Shown: in pieces, positions 24,987-34,600 of the stretch
How the letters are laid out: every line of letters starts with the position of its first letter
How positions within the stretch are numbered: the stretch's first letter is position 1
Assembly (NCBI GenBank): GCA_910587095.1
Contig: CAJUMJ010000030.1
Span: 1 to 64,000 of the forward strand
Direction: 5' to 3'
Length of the DNA: 64,000 nucleotides
Source of the DNA: an uncultured Lachnospiraceae bacterium
GTDB taxonomy: Bacteria; Bacillota; Clostridia; Lachnospirales; Lachnospiraceae
Position numbers and translations under genes: made by a program
The notes under the pieces: model-generated
Seen by the model: only the letters and a program-made list of their open reading frames with translations
Database searches by the model: none
Told to the model about the DNA's origin: nothing

Positions 24987-25130
24987 TTATGCCGTTTCTG
25001 CTGCGTCCAGTATTCCGGTGACTACTTCCCGAAGGTTGAAAAGGTTCGGGATCTGTTCGCGGGTGTATGTTCCGCCCTTCACCAGATTAACCCATGTTTT
25101 AACAAGCCCGCTGTTTTCTGTAAAATTCAT
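24987..25130 (-). CDS. small conserved phage protein, 47 aa
   Basis: A 47-residue ORF starting MNFTENSGLVKTWVNLV and ending at TAA, with AAAGGAG then the palindrome ATATTGCGCAATAT before the ATG. Very small proteins of this kind (GLVKxWVNLV..G..T.E.IPNLFNLREVV pattern) are common downstream of tail genes in clostridial phages. Function unknown; the XkdX-type small tail protein is a possible analogue. Confidence 0.65.
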   Translation of the reverse strand: MNFTENSGLVKTWVNLVKGGTYTREQIPNLFNLREVVTGILDAAETA

Positions 25131-25142
25131 ATTGCGCAATAT
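25129..25142. promoter_or_regulatory. 14-bp palindrome at the start of the 47-aa gene
   Basis: ATATTGCGCAATAT between AAAGGAG and ATG, with the same geometry as at 23950 and 48829. Confidence 0.7.
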
Positions 25143-25151
25143 CTCCTTTCT

Positions 25152-25520
25152 TTACTGTGCCATGATTGCCGATACAATGATCGTTAATTCCGCGACGCTC
25201 TGCAGGGCGTCGTTAAGCTGCGACCGAAGACTTTTATTTTCTGCTTCCGCTTCTGTCATTTCCCGAAGCGCGAAGCGGGTTCCGCCTTCATACTCATATT
25301 TGCAGATCAGGATCATATTGTCGTGTGCTTCGCCGTCGATCTCAACCTTTGAAACATTTTCCGCGGAAAGAACACTGTCTGCGATCGGCTCCGCGCTTTC
25401 GTATGTGTTCCCGTTAAGAAGGACGGTCAATTCTGTACCGTCTTTCAGCCGGATCTTGACGTTTTGGGAAGTTGTACTGTTTGTATTCTCCCCGGAATTT
25501 GCTGTGTCTTTCTTTGCCAT
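25152..25520 (-). CDS. phage hypothetical protein downstream of the DGR reverse transcriptase
   Basis: A 122-aa acidic soluble protein from the ATG at 25520 (AAGGAAGGAGAT upstream). It overlaps the last 107 bp of the reverse-transcriptase gene in another frame, so the two are tightly linked. A beta-rich first half (VKIRLKDGTELTVLLNGNTY) is followed by an acidic helix. Not recognised; a tail-region accessory or DGR-linked factor are both possible. Confidence 0.6.
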   Translation of the reverse strand: MAKKDTANSGENTNSTTSQNVKIRLKDGTELTVLLNGNTYESAEPIADSVLSAENVSKVEIDGEAHDNMILICKYEYEGGTRFALREMTEAEAENKSLRSQLNDALQSVAELTIIVSAIMAQ

Positions 25521-26589
25521 TGTTTTTATATCTCCTTCCTTTATAGTCATTGAATAGCTGATTGAAAAGTTTATCCATACTTCGCAACGTGCGGTATGAA
25601 TTAAAGTAACTGATATAGCCTTTCCATGAATTATACGCCTGCTGAACGTCTGCGAATGTGATCTTTCCTTCGTCCAGTTTCTTTTTCAGCTTTTTCAGCT
25701 TCCGGCGCTCTCTCACAATACTATTGTGATCCGGGCGCATGATAACGCGGCCCGTGTCCGTCAGGTGAATTTTGCCTTTTAAGAATTTGAATTCTTCGGA
25801 AAGCTTCACGATCTTTGTTTTGCGTTCGTTTAGTTCAATACCGATTTCCGCATACATTCCCCGGATTGTATCAAGGCACTTTTGCAAATATTCCCGGTCT
25901 TCATGGATAAGATAAAAGTCGTCCATATATCGGCCGTAGCCCTTTATTTTAAGCTGTTCTTTTATAAAGTGATCTATCCGGTTCGGATAAAATACGGCGG
26001 TCATTTGTGAAACCTGCGAACCAAGCCCCAAAGACTGATCCCCGAAAGCGTCTATGAAGTCCATTGTCAAATTGACAATATCGGGATCGTAACCGAATAT
26101 CCGGGAATATTCTTCAAAGATCGGCCCGTGTTGTATGGAATCAAAATAACCGTGAAGATCCGCTGTCAGGATATACCCTTCATTGGATCCATGCTTCCGA
26201 AAGTAGCGCCACAAGTGAACCTTTAACCGTTCCAATGCGAAGCGGGTTCCGCGTTCTTTTAGTGAAGCTGCATTGTCATAAATAAGCTTCGGCCGAAGGA
26301 CGGGAACCAAAACAAGATCATTTTCCGCCCGGTGGACAACTCTTTCATTGATATGTATTGAACGAATTACACGCCGTTTCCCGCGTTCGCATATAGGAAA
26401 GACGATAAAGCCGTCGGACATTCTTTCGCGCCCTTCAAGGCGCTTCTTCGTAAGGCGTACACGCTCTATTCTGTCCAAATAGTAAGCCTGCGTCGAATAT
26501 TTCCACGTCACGCCTTCCATGCACTTTTTAGCGGCTGCCATTAAATTATTAGGATCTGTTATTTCCTGAAATGTTGGTAAATTCTTCAT
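25414..26589 (-). CDS. diversity-generating retroelement reverse transcriptase
   Basis: A 391-aa reverse transcriptase that copies the template RNA into adenine-mutagenised cDNA. The active-site motif YMDD is in GYGRYMDDFYLIH; ILTADLHGYFDSI carries the first catalytic Asp. LGSQVSQ is the LGxxxSQ signature that separates DGR enzymes from group II intron and retron RTs (QGxxxSP). A thumb-like basic C-terminus follows. It lies directly downstream of the template repeat and the accessory gene, in the canonical DGR order. Its C-terminus overlaps the next gene. Confidence 0.95.
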   Translation of the reverse strand: MKNLPTFQEITDPNNLMAAAKKCMEGVTWKYSTQAYYLDRIERVRLTKKRLEGRERMSDGFIVFPICERGKRRVIRSIHINERVVHRAENDLVLVPVLRPKLIYDNAASLKERGTRFALERLKVHLWRYFRKHGSNEGYILTADLHGYFDSIQHGPIFEEYSRIFGYDPDIVNLTMDFIDAFGDQSLGLGSQVSQMTAVFYPNRIDHFIKEQLKIKGYGRYMDDFYLIHEDREYLQKCLDTIRGMYAEIGIELNERKTKIVKLSEEFKFLKGKIHLTDTGRVIMRPDHNSIVRERRKLKKLKKKLDEGKITFADVQQAYNSWKGYISYFNSYRTLRSMDKLFNQLFNDYKGRRYKNNGKERHSKFRGEYKQYNFPKRQDPAERRYRIDRPS

Positions 26590-26708
26590 GTTTTCATAAT
26601 TCCGCCCGCTTATAGATCAACATAGTGTAAAACTTAAAAGCACTATTGACCGTCAGACGAATAATTCCGGCTTTCGCCGTGGTCATACGTTCCTATCGTT
26701 CTATGTCC

Positions 26709-26726
26709 TGCGGATCCTTGTCCGCA
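26709..26726 (-). other. hairpin downstream of the DGR template repeat
   Basis: TGCGGA-TCCTTG-TCCGCA, a 6-bp stem 13 nt past the end of the template repeat in the sense direction. The two variable repeats carry longer hairpins 29 nt past theirs. Confidence 0.6.
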
Positions 26727-26739
26727 TGAAGACGATATC

Positions 26740-26862
26740 GGGGCAAGGGCTAAGTCGTTCGCGGCGCCGTTGTTGTTGCTGTTGCCGTTGTTGTTGAAAT
26801 TGCAAAAGTTCGTCGTGTTCGCCGCCGAAGGATCCGCCGTCCAGAAGTTGACGCGCCCGGCC
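26740..26862 (-). repeat. DGR template repeat (TR)
   Basis: A 123-bp repeat of VR1 (27567-27689), 108 bp of which is shared with VR2 (51279-51386). In the sense (minus) direction it holds 12 AAC/AAT codons, including two AAC triplets in a row of three, the usual DGR target design. The 3' end CTTAGCCCTTGCCCCGATA differs from the VR ends (CCCCGCTA), so IMH* and IMH can be told apart. It lies between the accessory gene and the RT gene. The apparent ORF through it is not a protein gene. Confidence 0.95.
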
Positions 26863-26892
26863 AATCAAAAACAACGCATAACCAATAAATTA

Positions 26893-27495
26893 TTATTTCT
26901 TCCTTTCTTTCCGCTGCTTTTCTTTCTGCAGGCGGGCTTCTTTCTTTTCCGGGTGCAAGAATTCGTCATAGTCCCGGATCGTTGATTTCTTCCACTTGTA
27001 AAGATAATTCCGGGTATTTTCCAACTGTTCGGAATACTCCATGTAACGGCTAAGATCTATATTCATAAATTCTTCAATGAATAATACTTCCTGCCGTATT
27101 CTGGCAATATCGGCGATCGCTTCGTCTTCCAGAAGGATCCGTTTTATATATTCTTCTTTTGTCCTGCAAAGAATTTCATTCGCCGCCGAAATGTTGCTAA
27201 CCAGATCCGAAGAATACTTGAATAAATTTTCCCGGACGCGCGTTATAAACCATTCCGGGTATTCTGTCAGAAGCTTTTGTTTTTCGACTTCGTTTTGATA
27301 GTTGTCGATCCTTTCAAAAAGCTTCTTCAATTCCGGGTACTTTTCCCGCGCCTGCCTTCCTATCAGGGAATTGTATTTTTCGCGCTTCAAGCCGAAATTC
27401 CGCATGATTATTTGTGTTACTATATGCCGTAGTTTTACGGCTTCATAAAATGCGTCAAGCTTTGACGCCGTTCTATTCCACGACGGGACGGACAT
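26893..27495 (-). CDS. putative DGR accessory protein (Avd-like position and size class)
   Basis: A 200-aa, strongly helical, basic protein with conserved-looking N-terminal pattern WNRTASKLDAFYEAVKLRH and a lysine-rich end (RKERKK). It lies between the variable-protein gene and the TR, the place of the accessory variability determinant, a small basic helical-bundle protein that binds RT and template RNA. It is longer than typical Avd (about 130 aa). Identity as an Avd homologue is inferred from place and composition. Confidence 0.65.
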   Translation of the reverse strand: MSVPSWNRTASKLDAFYEAVKLRHIVTQIIMRNFGLKREKYNSLIGRQAREKYPELKKLFERIDNYQNEVEKQKLLTEYPEWFITRVRENLFKYSSDLVSNISAANEILCRTKEEYIKRILLEDEAIADIARIRQEVLFIEEFMNIDLSRYMEYSEQLENTRNYLYKWKKSTIRDYDEFLHPEKKEARLQKEKQRKERKK

Positions 27496-27514
27496 TTTCT
27501 TGCACTTCCTTTCT

Positions 27515-27537
27515 GCGGCGGCGCTGTCGGCCGCCGC
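27515..27537 (-). other. hairpin downstream of VR1
   Basis: GCGGCGGC/GCCGCCGC, an 8-bp stem with a 7-nt loop, beginning 29 nt past the CCCC that ends VR1. Hairpins at this place promote mutagenic homing in the Bordetella phage DGR. Confidence 0.75.
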
Positions 27538-27547
27538 GATTACCAGA

Positions 27548-28672
27548 TTATGAAAGAACGATTAGCGGGGCAAGGGCTAAGTCGTACGCGGCGCCGTTGT
27601 CGCTGCTGTCGCCGTAGTGGTAGAAATCGCAAAAGTCCGTCGTGTTCGCCGCCGAAGGATCCGCCGTCCAGAAGTTGACGCGCCCGGCCTTTTTCTTGTT
27701 AAAGCCTGCGCCTTTCAAAATGTGCGCGTTTCCGCCCGTGAATAATTGAAGCTGATTGAAAGCGCCACCCGACCACTGATCCGCGAAGCCGGGCGATCCG
27801 CATAATTCCACAATACCCGGAAGGAAAATTCGACGGGACGCCCACGCCCAAGTTCCCTTGTTATTTTCCAGACGCCGGATCGTTGTCATGTAGCCCTGAA
27901 GCTTTGAAGAAAATTTGTTTGCTTCCGTTTCAAGGTTTGCGGGCATAAGTGACGCGGCATAGCCCCCGGCGTTCGTGTGTGACGTGTTAAATTTATAATA
28001 CGTTTCCAGACAATCGCGCGGGCAGCATACAATATGATTTTTATTCAATTCCGTATCGCCACAATGCAAATATGAATTCTTTCCGGCTACTTCCCACATG
28101 ATTTTTTCCCCGGAAGAAGTCGTTTCGATAAAATAATCGCCGACCGCGAATTTATCCCACGATCCCGCCTTCACAAGCGCCATGAGATCATCAAGGCCCC
28201 ATTCTATACCGAAATACCCATAAGGCGCCATGATTTCGCGTTTCATCACTTCATAGTCATTCAGAAGATCGGCGTTGTCTTTGATAACCTTCGTCAAACT
28301 CTGGTTCATAATGTACGCAAGATAGCCGGAAGCAATCTTTTCTTTCAGGGCTTCTTTTGCCGCTTCCCCTTCTTCGCCTTCCCCGATTTCGGGAAATTCT
28401 GAAATGATGTTTTCCTGCGTGGCCCCGGCTTCAATCTTCGCGATCGTGTCCGCCTGCCACTTTTTCAGTTTTCCGACGATAACCGGAAGCGTGTCATTTT
28501 TCCCGATCTCCGGGAATTCCGCTTTGCTTTCTGTAATATCTGCGGCGAATATGTTTTTGCAGAATTCAGAAAATAAAGTCTGCTTTGTGCCTTCCGGCGT
28601 TTCTACTACAAGATAGTATTCCCCTAAGATTTCAGGGACGGCCGCAAGGTCACGGATCTTTTTTTGTGCCAT
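27548..28672 (-). CDS. DGR-diversified tail-tip / receptor-binding protein (target 1)
   Basis: A 374-aa protein in the tail module. The first 150 residues look like a phage structural attachment region (acidic, helical). From about residue 205 a C-type-lectin-like domain runs to the C-terminus, with TNAGGYAASLMP, GTWAWASRRIFLPG and the variable end AGRVNFWTADPSA. VR1 codes the last ~41 residues before the terminal LIVLS, where TR asparagine codons have become Asp, Tyr, His and Ser. Diversity here should change receptor choice. The start follows AAAGGAGATTTTAAAC. Confidence 0.88.
   Translation of the reverse strand: MAQKKIRDLAAVPEILGEYYLVVETPEGTKQTLFSEFCKNIFAADITESKAEFPEIGKNDTLPVIVGKLKKWQADTIAKIEAGATQENIISEFPEIGEGEEGEAAKEALKEKIASGYLAYIMNQSLTKVIKDNADLLNDYEVMKREIMAPYGYFGIEWGLDDLMALVKAGSWDKFAVGDYFIETTSSGEKIMWEVAGKNSYLHCGDTELNKNHIVCCPRDCLETYYKFNTSHTNAGGYAASLMPANLETEANKFSSKLQGYMTTIRRLENNKGTWAWASRRIFLPGIVELCGSPGFADQWSGGAFNQLQLFTGGNAHILKGAGFNKKKAGRVNFWTADPSAANTTDFCDFYHYGDSSDNGAAYDLALAPLIVLS
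27567..27689 (-). repeat. DGR variable repeat 1 (VR1)
   Basis: A 123-bp match to the template repeat with 9 differences, every one at a TR adenine (sense strand). No substitution occurs at any other base. It ends with CTTAGCCCTTGCCCCGCTA, the initiation-of-mutagenic-homing form. Confidence 0.95.
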
Positions 28673-28698
28673 GTTTAAAATCTCCTTTCATTTATGGT

Positions 28699-29736
28699 TT
28701 ATCTATCTGAACACTTGCACGTGTCAGACGTGCGAAGCGTCCAAAACGCTATAAGCTGATCGCCGTCGTCGGTCACAAGATCGTTTCCTTCGGCGTCTGC
28801 GAGATTGACGCATACTTCGGAAGTCGTCAGCATATTAAAGATCGTTTCGATTTCTATTTGCAGCTTCGCCGCCACATCACCAGACAAAACTATTTTCAGC
28901 GTGTCGAACCAATCTTCAAAATCTTTCTTCCAACCCGTCGTATTTGTGATATACCAATTATTGAAGGCGCCTTCCTGATTTTGCCGCCATTGTAAGAAGG
29001 CGCTTTCTACTCCCTGCCGCCATTGTTCAAAATCGCCCTGCTGCCCGGCGATCCAATTCTGATATATTTCTTCCTGCTGCCCGGCGTAGTCTGCGAAGGT
29101 CTGCTTCATCAGGGCAAGGGCCGCGGCTGCCTGATCGTTGTAGCTGTCCACGTCCTGAACGAAGCTTTGAAATTTGTCTGATATATTCTTTCTGTAATTC
29201 GTGAAATACTGTTCAAACTGCGCCGAAATTTGCGTGAAGTCGATTTCTTTCACTGTCGCGGCCACATATCCACATACGGCCGTTATCATGCGTGTGTCGG
29301 TGATCTCTGCCTGCGTTATTTTCACCGTTCCGGCGGCGATATAGATTTCTGCAAGCTTCAAGTCATAAATAGGCCCTTCGCGCGTCAGGGACGGCGCCAC
29401 GGGTGAAGAAGCGTTCCCGCCCTTTACGATCAGTAAATAGATCATTCTGTTTGTGTCGTCCCGGCGCAATATTACGTTGTCTATCCGGTGTAACGTGCCG
29501 GAAGCCGTTTCAAGGTCAAGCGTTGTCGGCGTCAGGAAATGTCTATGTTTCCCGTTTATGTACCCGTACCCGGCCCCGACTGTTACGCTCATATCGTCGT
29601 TAGCGGTTACTTGTAATTGTCCGTTAAAAACGCCATTCACGAAGAATGGCCGTAACCAATCCCCCATTGAATCGGCGTCATAGTAACGATCTTTTTTTGA
29701 ATTCCAGAAATAATCATAGCTTTTTACTTTTTCCAT
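28699..29736 (-). CDS. phage baseplate / tail-fibre-like structural protein
   Basis: A 345-aa protein. The N-terminal half (GVFNGQLQVTAND, VGAGYGYINGKH, LYLLIVKGG-like strands) resembles upper-baseplate or fibre-attachment domains of Gram-positive siphophages. The central part (residues about 190-290) is a Gln/Trp-rich helical repeat with FEQW, FLQW and FNNW spaced by about 16-18 residues. A short beta end closes it. It lies between the Gp37-like tail protein and the DGR target and may carry the latter. Confidence 0.7.
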   Translation of the reverse strand: MEKVKSYDYFWNSKKDRYYDADSMGDWLRPFFVNGVFNGQLQVTANDDMSVTVGAGYGYINGKHRHFLTPTTLDLETASGTLHRIDNVILRRDDTNRMIYLLIVKGGNASSPVAPSLTREGPIYDLKLAEIYIAAGTVKITQAEITDTRMITAVCGYVAATVKEIDFTQISAQFEQYFTNYRKNISDKFQSFVQDVDSYNDQAAAALALMKQTFADYAGQQEEIYQNWIAGQQGDFEQWRQGVESAFLQWRQNQEGAFNNWYITNTTGWKKDFEDWFDTLKIVLSGDVAAKLQIEIETIFNMLTTSEVCVNLADAEGNDLVTDDGDQLIAFWTLRTSDTCKCSDR

Positions 29737-29755
29737 TCTCTTTCACTCCTTCCGT

Positions 29756-30796
29756 TTATTCTTCCCACTTAATACTTTCAGGCATTGGATCGCCAAGCGT
29801 AGGAACCACGATCAGGCCGCCGAATTCATAAATTTCTTGAAGTTCGGTGATCCTCTGATCCATATTCAGGCCCCACCGCTTTTTGCGCACTGTTACAATG
29901 TCCCCAAGATCATAATCAACTTTATAGGTGAAGTTGATCGCCGCTTCCGTTTCACATTCCAGTGTTTCGGAAATGATCGCTTCGTTTAGTGCTTCCTGCG
30001 CCCGCTGCAAAAGTGCCGCCTTGTACTGCGCCGCCGTCATGCCCGACGGGTTTATGTCCTTTGCGTCAACGAATAACTCCCGAAGATCAAGGCCGGATCC
30101 GCCGCCTAATTCGTAATATGTCCGGGCGTCGCCTTCGCCCTGCCCGCCGACAATTACTTTTGTTTTGAAGTTCTGATCGTTGTATTTATAGATCGCGTTA
30201 TTCAGATTGTTATAATCTTCCGAAAAGATAACGCGGTTATTTTCATGCTGTTTAAAAGTCCGGTTCTTCCCCTGATACGTTTCTAATATGATTTTTCGCT
30301 TTTTAAAATCTGGCCGGAACCGATACCCGATCGCCCCCGCCTTTGAAAGCTTTGTTTCGTATGTCAACAAATTTTTCATTGTCGCTTGAAATTGTACCGT
30401 TTCCGGGAAGCCGTTCAGCGTCCCCAACTCTACAAGCGGGATCGGGGCCGCCCCGGTCAAAAGCTGCCGCATAGCATTTTCGACGGTTCCGCTAAAATTT
30501 ACAGTCTTCTTTATCAGTCTTCTTTCCATGTAGGAAGAAAGAAAGCGGCCTTTCACTGTAATTTCGTTTTTTATGTCGCTTTCTTCCTTTTCTATGCTTT
30601 CAATAACGCCCGCTTCTTCCGATCCCTTTTTCCCGATCAGATTTCCGGGCCGAAGCAAGGAAAGATTTTCGTCCGTGATCGGTGCGTGGATCTCAAAATT
30701 CCCCGGTTCGTAAAACTTCCGCGTCCATATCAAAGACGTTTGATTTTCCATTTGCCCGATCCGGCGTAATTCTTTGTTGTAAATTCGTACTTCCAT
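29756..30796 (-). CDS. siphovirus Gp37-like tail protein
   Basis: A 346-aa protein whose N-terminus (VRIYNKELRRIGQMENQTSLIWTRKFYEPGNFEIHAP, in parts) matches the ReqiPepy6 Gp37-like family, which follows the distal tail protein in many Firmicutes phages and acts as a tail-associated hub-like component. The stop of the Dit gene is 2 bp upstream. Typical length. Confidence 0.78.
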   Translation of the reverse strand: MEVRIYNKELRRIGQMENQTSLIWTRKFYEPGNFEIHAPITDENLSLLRPGNLIGKKGSEEAGVIESIEKEESDIKNEITVKGRFLSSYMERRLIKKTVNFSGTVENAMRQLLTGAAPIPLVELGTLNGFPETVQFQATMKNLLTYETKLSKAGAIGYRFRPDFKKRKIILETYQGKNRTFKQHENNRVIFSEDYNNLNNAIYKYNDQNFKTKVIVGGQGEGDARTYYELGGGSGLDLRELFVDAKDINPSGMTAAQYKAALLQRAQEALNEAIISETLECETEAAINFTYKVDYDLGDIVTVRKKRWGLNMDQRITELQEIYEFGGLIVVPTLGDPMPESIKWEE

Positions 30797-30798
30797 AA

Positions 30799-31674
30799 CT
30801 ACACCCCCAAATAACGGAAACGGTACGTTATAGTTACATTCAGATAATCTTCGCCGCCGTCTGCGTCGTAAATGAAAGTATTCTGTCCGTGTACAAGCTG
30901 TATGAATTCGCTTTCTTCGTCCAGATATTCATTGATCTTTTTTGTTTCTCCGCCTGATATTAAGTAAACATTTTTTTCATTGGTTCCCGTCGTGATTTTT
31001 ACCGCGTCGCCCGGCTCCAAGATTAACGGAAATTCTTCTGTACCGACTTTTATATGAATATCCTGCTCTACATGGTACAAAACCGGGTTCTTTACGCTTC
31101 CCGTTGCTTCCATGTATATTTCAATCCCGATATGATCCGCGGCGCTGTCGTTTTCAATAGTCTTTACTAATTCCGCAACACGGACGCCGAATTCTTCCAG
31201 TTCGTCAGTAAATTCATGGACGAATTCAAAACAAGGTTCCCACCCTGCCATTGTGATCGTTGTGTCCTGCAAGTCTTTAAAAAACGGATCCGGGCAGATA
31301 AGGGAAATTGTCACATTTCGGACGACGCCTTTTTCGTCAATGTCTATCGTTTCCACATAGTAATCAATTTCCCTTTTTTCGGCGTTCTCTGTATATGTAA
31401 GTGTCCCCGTTGCCTTCGGTTTAAAACACTTATAAAGGAAGTCCCGGCGGGCCTGATAGTCTTCGTCAAACTCCGCCGTTATAACAATGTTTCTTTGCTT
31501 TGTCGTGCTTCCCTGATATGTGGATCCGTCCGTCATTGTGTTAGCGGACGTCACCACGTTATTTGATACTGAATAGGCGCCTTCAAGCGATATTAAAAAG
31601 AATTCCGCGTCTTCATCATAGGAAAAATCAATCTGAACGCCGTCTTCATTTATGCAAGTGATTTTCTTTGCCAT
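30799..31674 (-). CDS. distal tail protein (Dit family)
   Basis: A 291-aa tail protein placed between tape measure and hub protein, as expected for Dit, which forms the ring joining tail tube to baseplate. Signature stretches are NITAEFDEDYQARRDFLYKCF-like text near residues 70-90 and LICPDPFFKD. Overlaps the tape-measure stop by 1 bp. Confidence 0.8.
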   Translation of the reverse strand: MAKKITCINEDGVQIDFSYDEDAEFFLISLEGAYSVSNNVVTSANTMTDGSTYQGSTTKQRNIVITAEFDEDYQARRDFLYKCFKPKATGTLTYTENAEKREIDYYVETIDIDEKGVVRNVTISLICPDPFFKDLQDTTITMAGWEPCFEFVHEFTDELEEFGVRVAELVKTIENDSAADHIGIEIYMEATGSVKNPVLYHVEQDIHIKVGTEEFPLILEPGDAVKITTGTNEKNVYLISGGETKKINEYLDEESEFIQLVHGQNTFIYDADGGEDYLNVTITYRFRYLGV

Positions 31675-34600
31675 TATCCGCGCCCCCTTTGTAACTGTAA
31701 AACCATATTGCGCGTTGCGTTCCGCGTCTGTCTGGCTGCTTCGGACGGCGAAAGCGCCTTCGGCGAAGTATAGCTGTTATACTGATAAAAGTCCCCGCCG
31801 CGGCCGCCTGCTGCCCTGCTGCCGCCTTCTGCTGCTGCCTGCGCTGCCTTTTCTGCTGCTTCGTTTATATAGCCCTCTACACGCTCATAAAAGGTATCAA
31901 GCGGAAGAATTGCTTCGGGGCCTGCTTCGCCGCCGCCCTGCAGCTTCCCGCCATACATACCGAAAATTGTCGGGTTCTGCATAATTCCGCCCGCCGCGTT
32001 CCAAGATATATGTGGGACGGGTACTTTTATAGTCACGCCTGCGATCGTCTTTTCCGACGTTCCCCATTCAATAGAAAGCTTCGGAAGGCTGATTGATTTT
32101 ATCCCGTTCTTTATCGCATTGATAATATTTTCGCCGATCTGTTTGAAGTTGAAATTGTCAAACACGCCTTTTATTGCGTCTATTACGTTTGTTTTGAACC
32201 ACGATCCGATCCCCTTAAATACCCCCGTTATTTTGTCGAAGGCAGATTGAAACGTAGATCGGAAGAATTCAGGGATCCCGGAAATTGCGTTCTTTATGTC
32301 CGTATAACGTGCGCTGAACCACTGGCCGATCCCTTTGAATACATTCGTTAAATTTGTGTAGGCGTTCTGAAACATGGTTTGAAACCACGTCGCCACCGTA
32401 GAAAGCGCGTTCTTTATATCCTGCCACCGGGCCGCGAACCACTGGCCGATCGCCTTAAAGATATTCGTCACGTTGGTATAGGCATTTTGAAACATAGTTT
32501 GAAACCACGTCGCCACCGTAGAAAGCGCGTTTTGTATGTCCTGCCACCGGGCCGCGAACCACTGGCCGATCCCTTTAAATACAGAAATTACGGCGTTGTA
32601 TGCTACCGTGAAGGCGTTCCCGATAAAGCTTCCGACTTCCGAAACGCCGTTCTTCACCGCCTGCCAGGCATTGACGAAAGTTTGCTTTATTCCTTCCCAT
32701 GCGTCCGCCCAAGTAGTACCGAAAAATTCACATACAACATTCAGGATATTTTTCAGTATATTGACGTAATTTTGAAAAGTATTTTTCACAAACTCCCAAG
32801 CGGCCCCGAAGATTTCCTTCACGCCCTGCAACATTTGATCCCAATTTCCAGTAAAAAGCCCGATAAATACATCAAGGATCCCCGTTATCACGTCCAGAAC
32901 AAAAGAAAAAATATTCGCTATCTGCTGAAACACGCCTTCAAATACTGGCGCCAAAAACTTGCAAAGTCCTTCCCATAGCGCCCGGATTACGTCGGTTATA
33001 TTTTCAAAGTCGAAGCCGAGCGCGTTCAGCCGATCGACGATCCCTTGCGCAAAACTGTTGAATTTTTCTTTTATTCCATTCCAAATTGAAATAATTTTGT
33101 TTCGGAAGTCTTCATTCGTCCGCCATAGGTGAACGAAGGCGGCCACAAGTGCGGCCACGATCGCGACGACGGCAGCCACGGGCGCGGCTATTGCGCCGAG
33201 CGAAGTTCCGGCCGCTGCTGCGTTCGCGGAAGCTGCTGTCAGCTTCGCCCCAAGTGAAGCGAAAGTCGAAGTCAGCTTCCCCACAAGAGAAACCGCCTTC
33301 CCGCCCGTCACCAGAAGCGGGCCGATCGCTGCCACGATTGCAGCTATTTTTATGATCTGCTGCTTCTGTTCTTCGCTCAAATTCTTAAACCATTGTGTGA
33401 ATTCCTTTACCTTATCAACCATTTTTGTAATCATAGGCTGAACGGCTCCGATCATTGTTTCCGCAAGTTCTTTTCCTGCGACTTTAACATTATTCATCAC
33501 AATTTTAGACTGATCCCACGGATCCAACGTCGCGTTGAATGTGTCTTCCACTGTCGAAGCGTAATTGTCAAGGGATCCCGTCAGGTCTTCAAGCGAAAAA
33601 CGGCCTTCCCGGATCGCCTGCGTCATTTCGGCGGCGCCCTTCTTTCCGAAAAGCTCCGTCGCGATCTGCAGGGCTTCCGTTTCGGATCCTGCGTCTTTGA
33701 TTTTGGTTATTGTTTCGCCTAAAGCTTCATCAAGTGTTTTCCCCTCTGCCGTCGCGTTCTGCTGCGCTTTTTTCAGCCCTGCAAGCGCTGTCGAAGCGTC
33801 AACGCCGCTGCTTTCAAATTGTGCCAAAAGGTTCACGGAAGAAGTCAGGTCAAGGCCCATTTCTTTAAGCGTGGCGCCGTTCGTTTCCAACGCACGATAA
33901 AGATCTTCCATAGAAAGCCCCGTGTCCTGCCCGGCCTTCGTCATAAGTCCTAAAACCTTTTCAGTCTGCGACGTGTCAACGCCGAATTTCGTCATAATAG
34001 CGTCTACACTGTCAATAGACGAATTTAGATCGGTTCCGTTGATTTCTGCGAACCTGATAAACTGTTTTGAAAGCTTTTCGCACTCTTTCCCGGTAAGCCC
34101 GAAGCGGGTATTTACTTCACCGATTGCGATCCCGGCCGTTTCTGCGTCCGTCGGAAGGTCTGCGAAAACATTGTCCATAGCGTCGGTCAGTTCTTCCAAC
34201 GCTTCGCCCGTGGCGCCCGTTTTGGTTATGATAATGTCGTAACCGTTGTCAATGTCCATAGCGGCAGCGACGGCAGCCGTCCCAAGCCCTGAAACGGCAG
34301 CCGTTACCGGAAGAAGCTTTTGTCCGACGCCCGAAATTTTGTTCCCGGCTTCTTCAATCTTCTTCCCGGCGTCCGCGACGCCCTGCCACTTCATTTTTGC
34401 AACTTCTTCATTCAGGCTTTTCAGGTCTGCTTCCGTCTTTATGATTTCCCGCTGCAGGGCGCGATACTGTTCTTCCGATACTTCCCCGCGTTCAAATTGT
34501 TCCTGAACCTGTTTTTCCGCTTCTTTGAGAATATCAAGCTTTTTCTTTGTTTCCGAAACCGATTCAGCAAGAATTTTCTGTTTTTGCGCCACAAGTTCAG

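Noticed and set aside
25414..26589. Group II intron or retron origin for the reverse transcriptase
   Set aside because: LGSQVSQ is DGR-type, no maturase domain or intron RNA is seen, and TR/VR repeats are present.
26643..26864. 73-aa ORF through the template repeat
   Set aside because: It is the DGR template, copied as RNA; Asn-rich codons are mutational targets and there is no start signal.
32341..32978. Direct repeats as a possible CRISPR array
   Set aside because: The repeats are 120-bp in-frame units of the tape-measure gene with no spacers.
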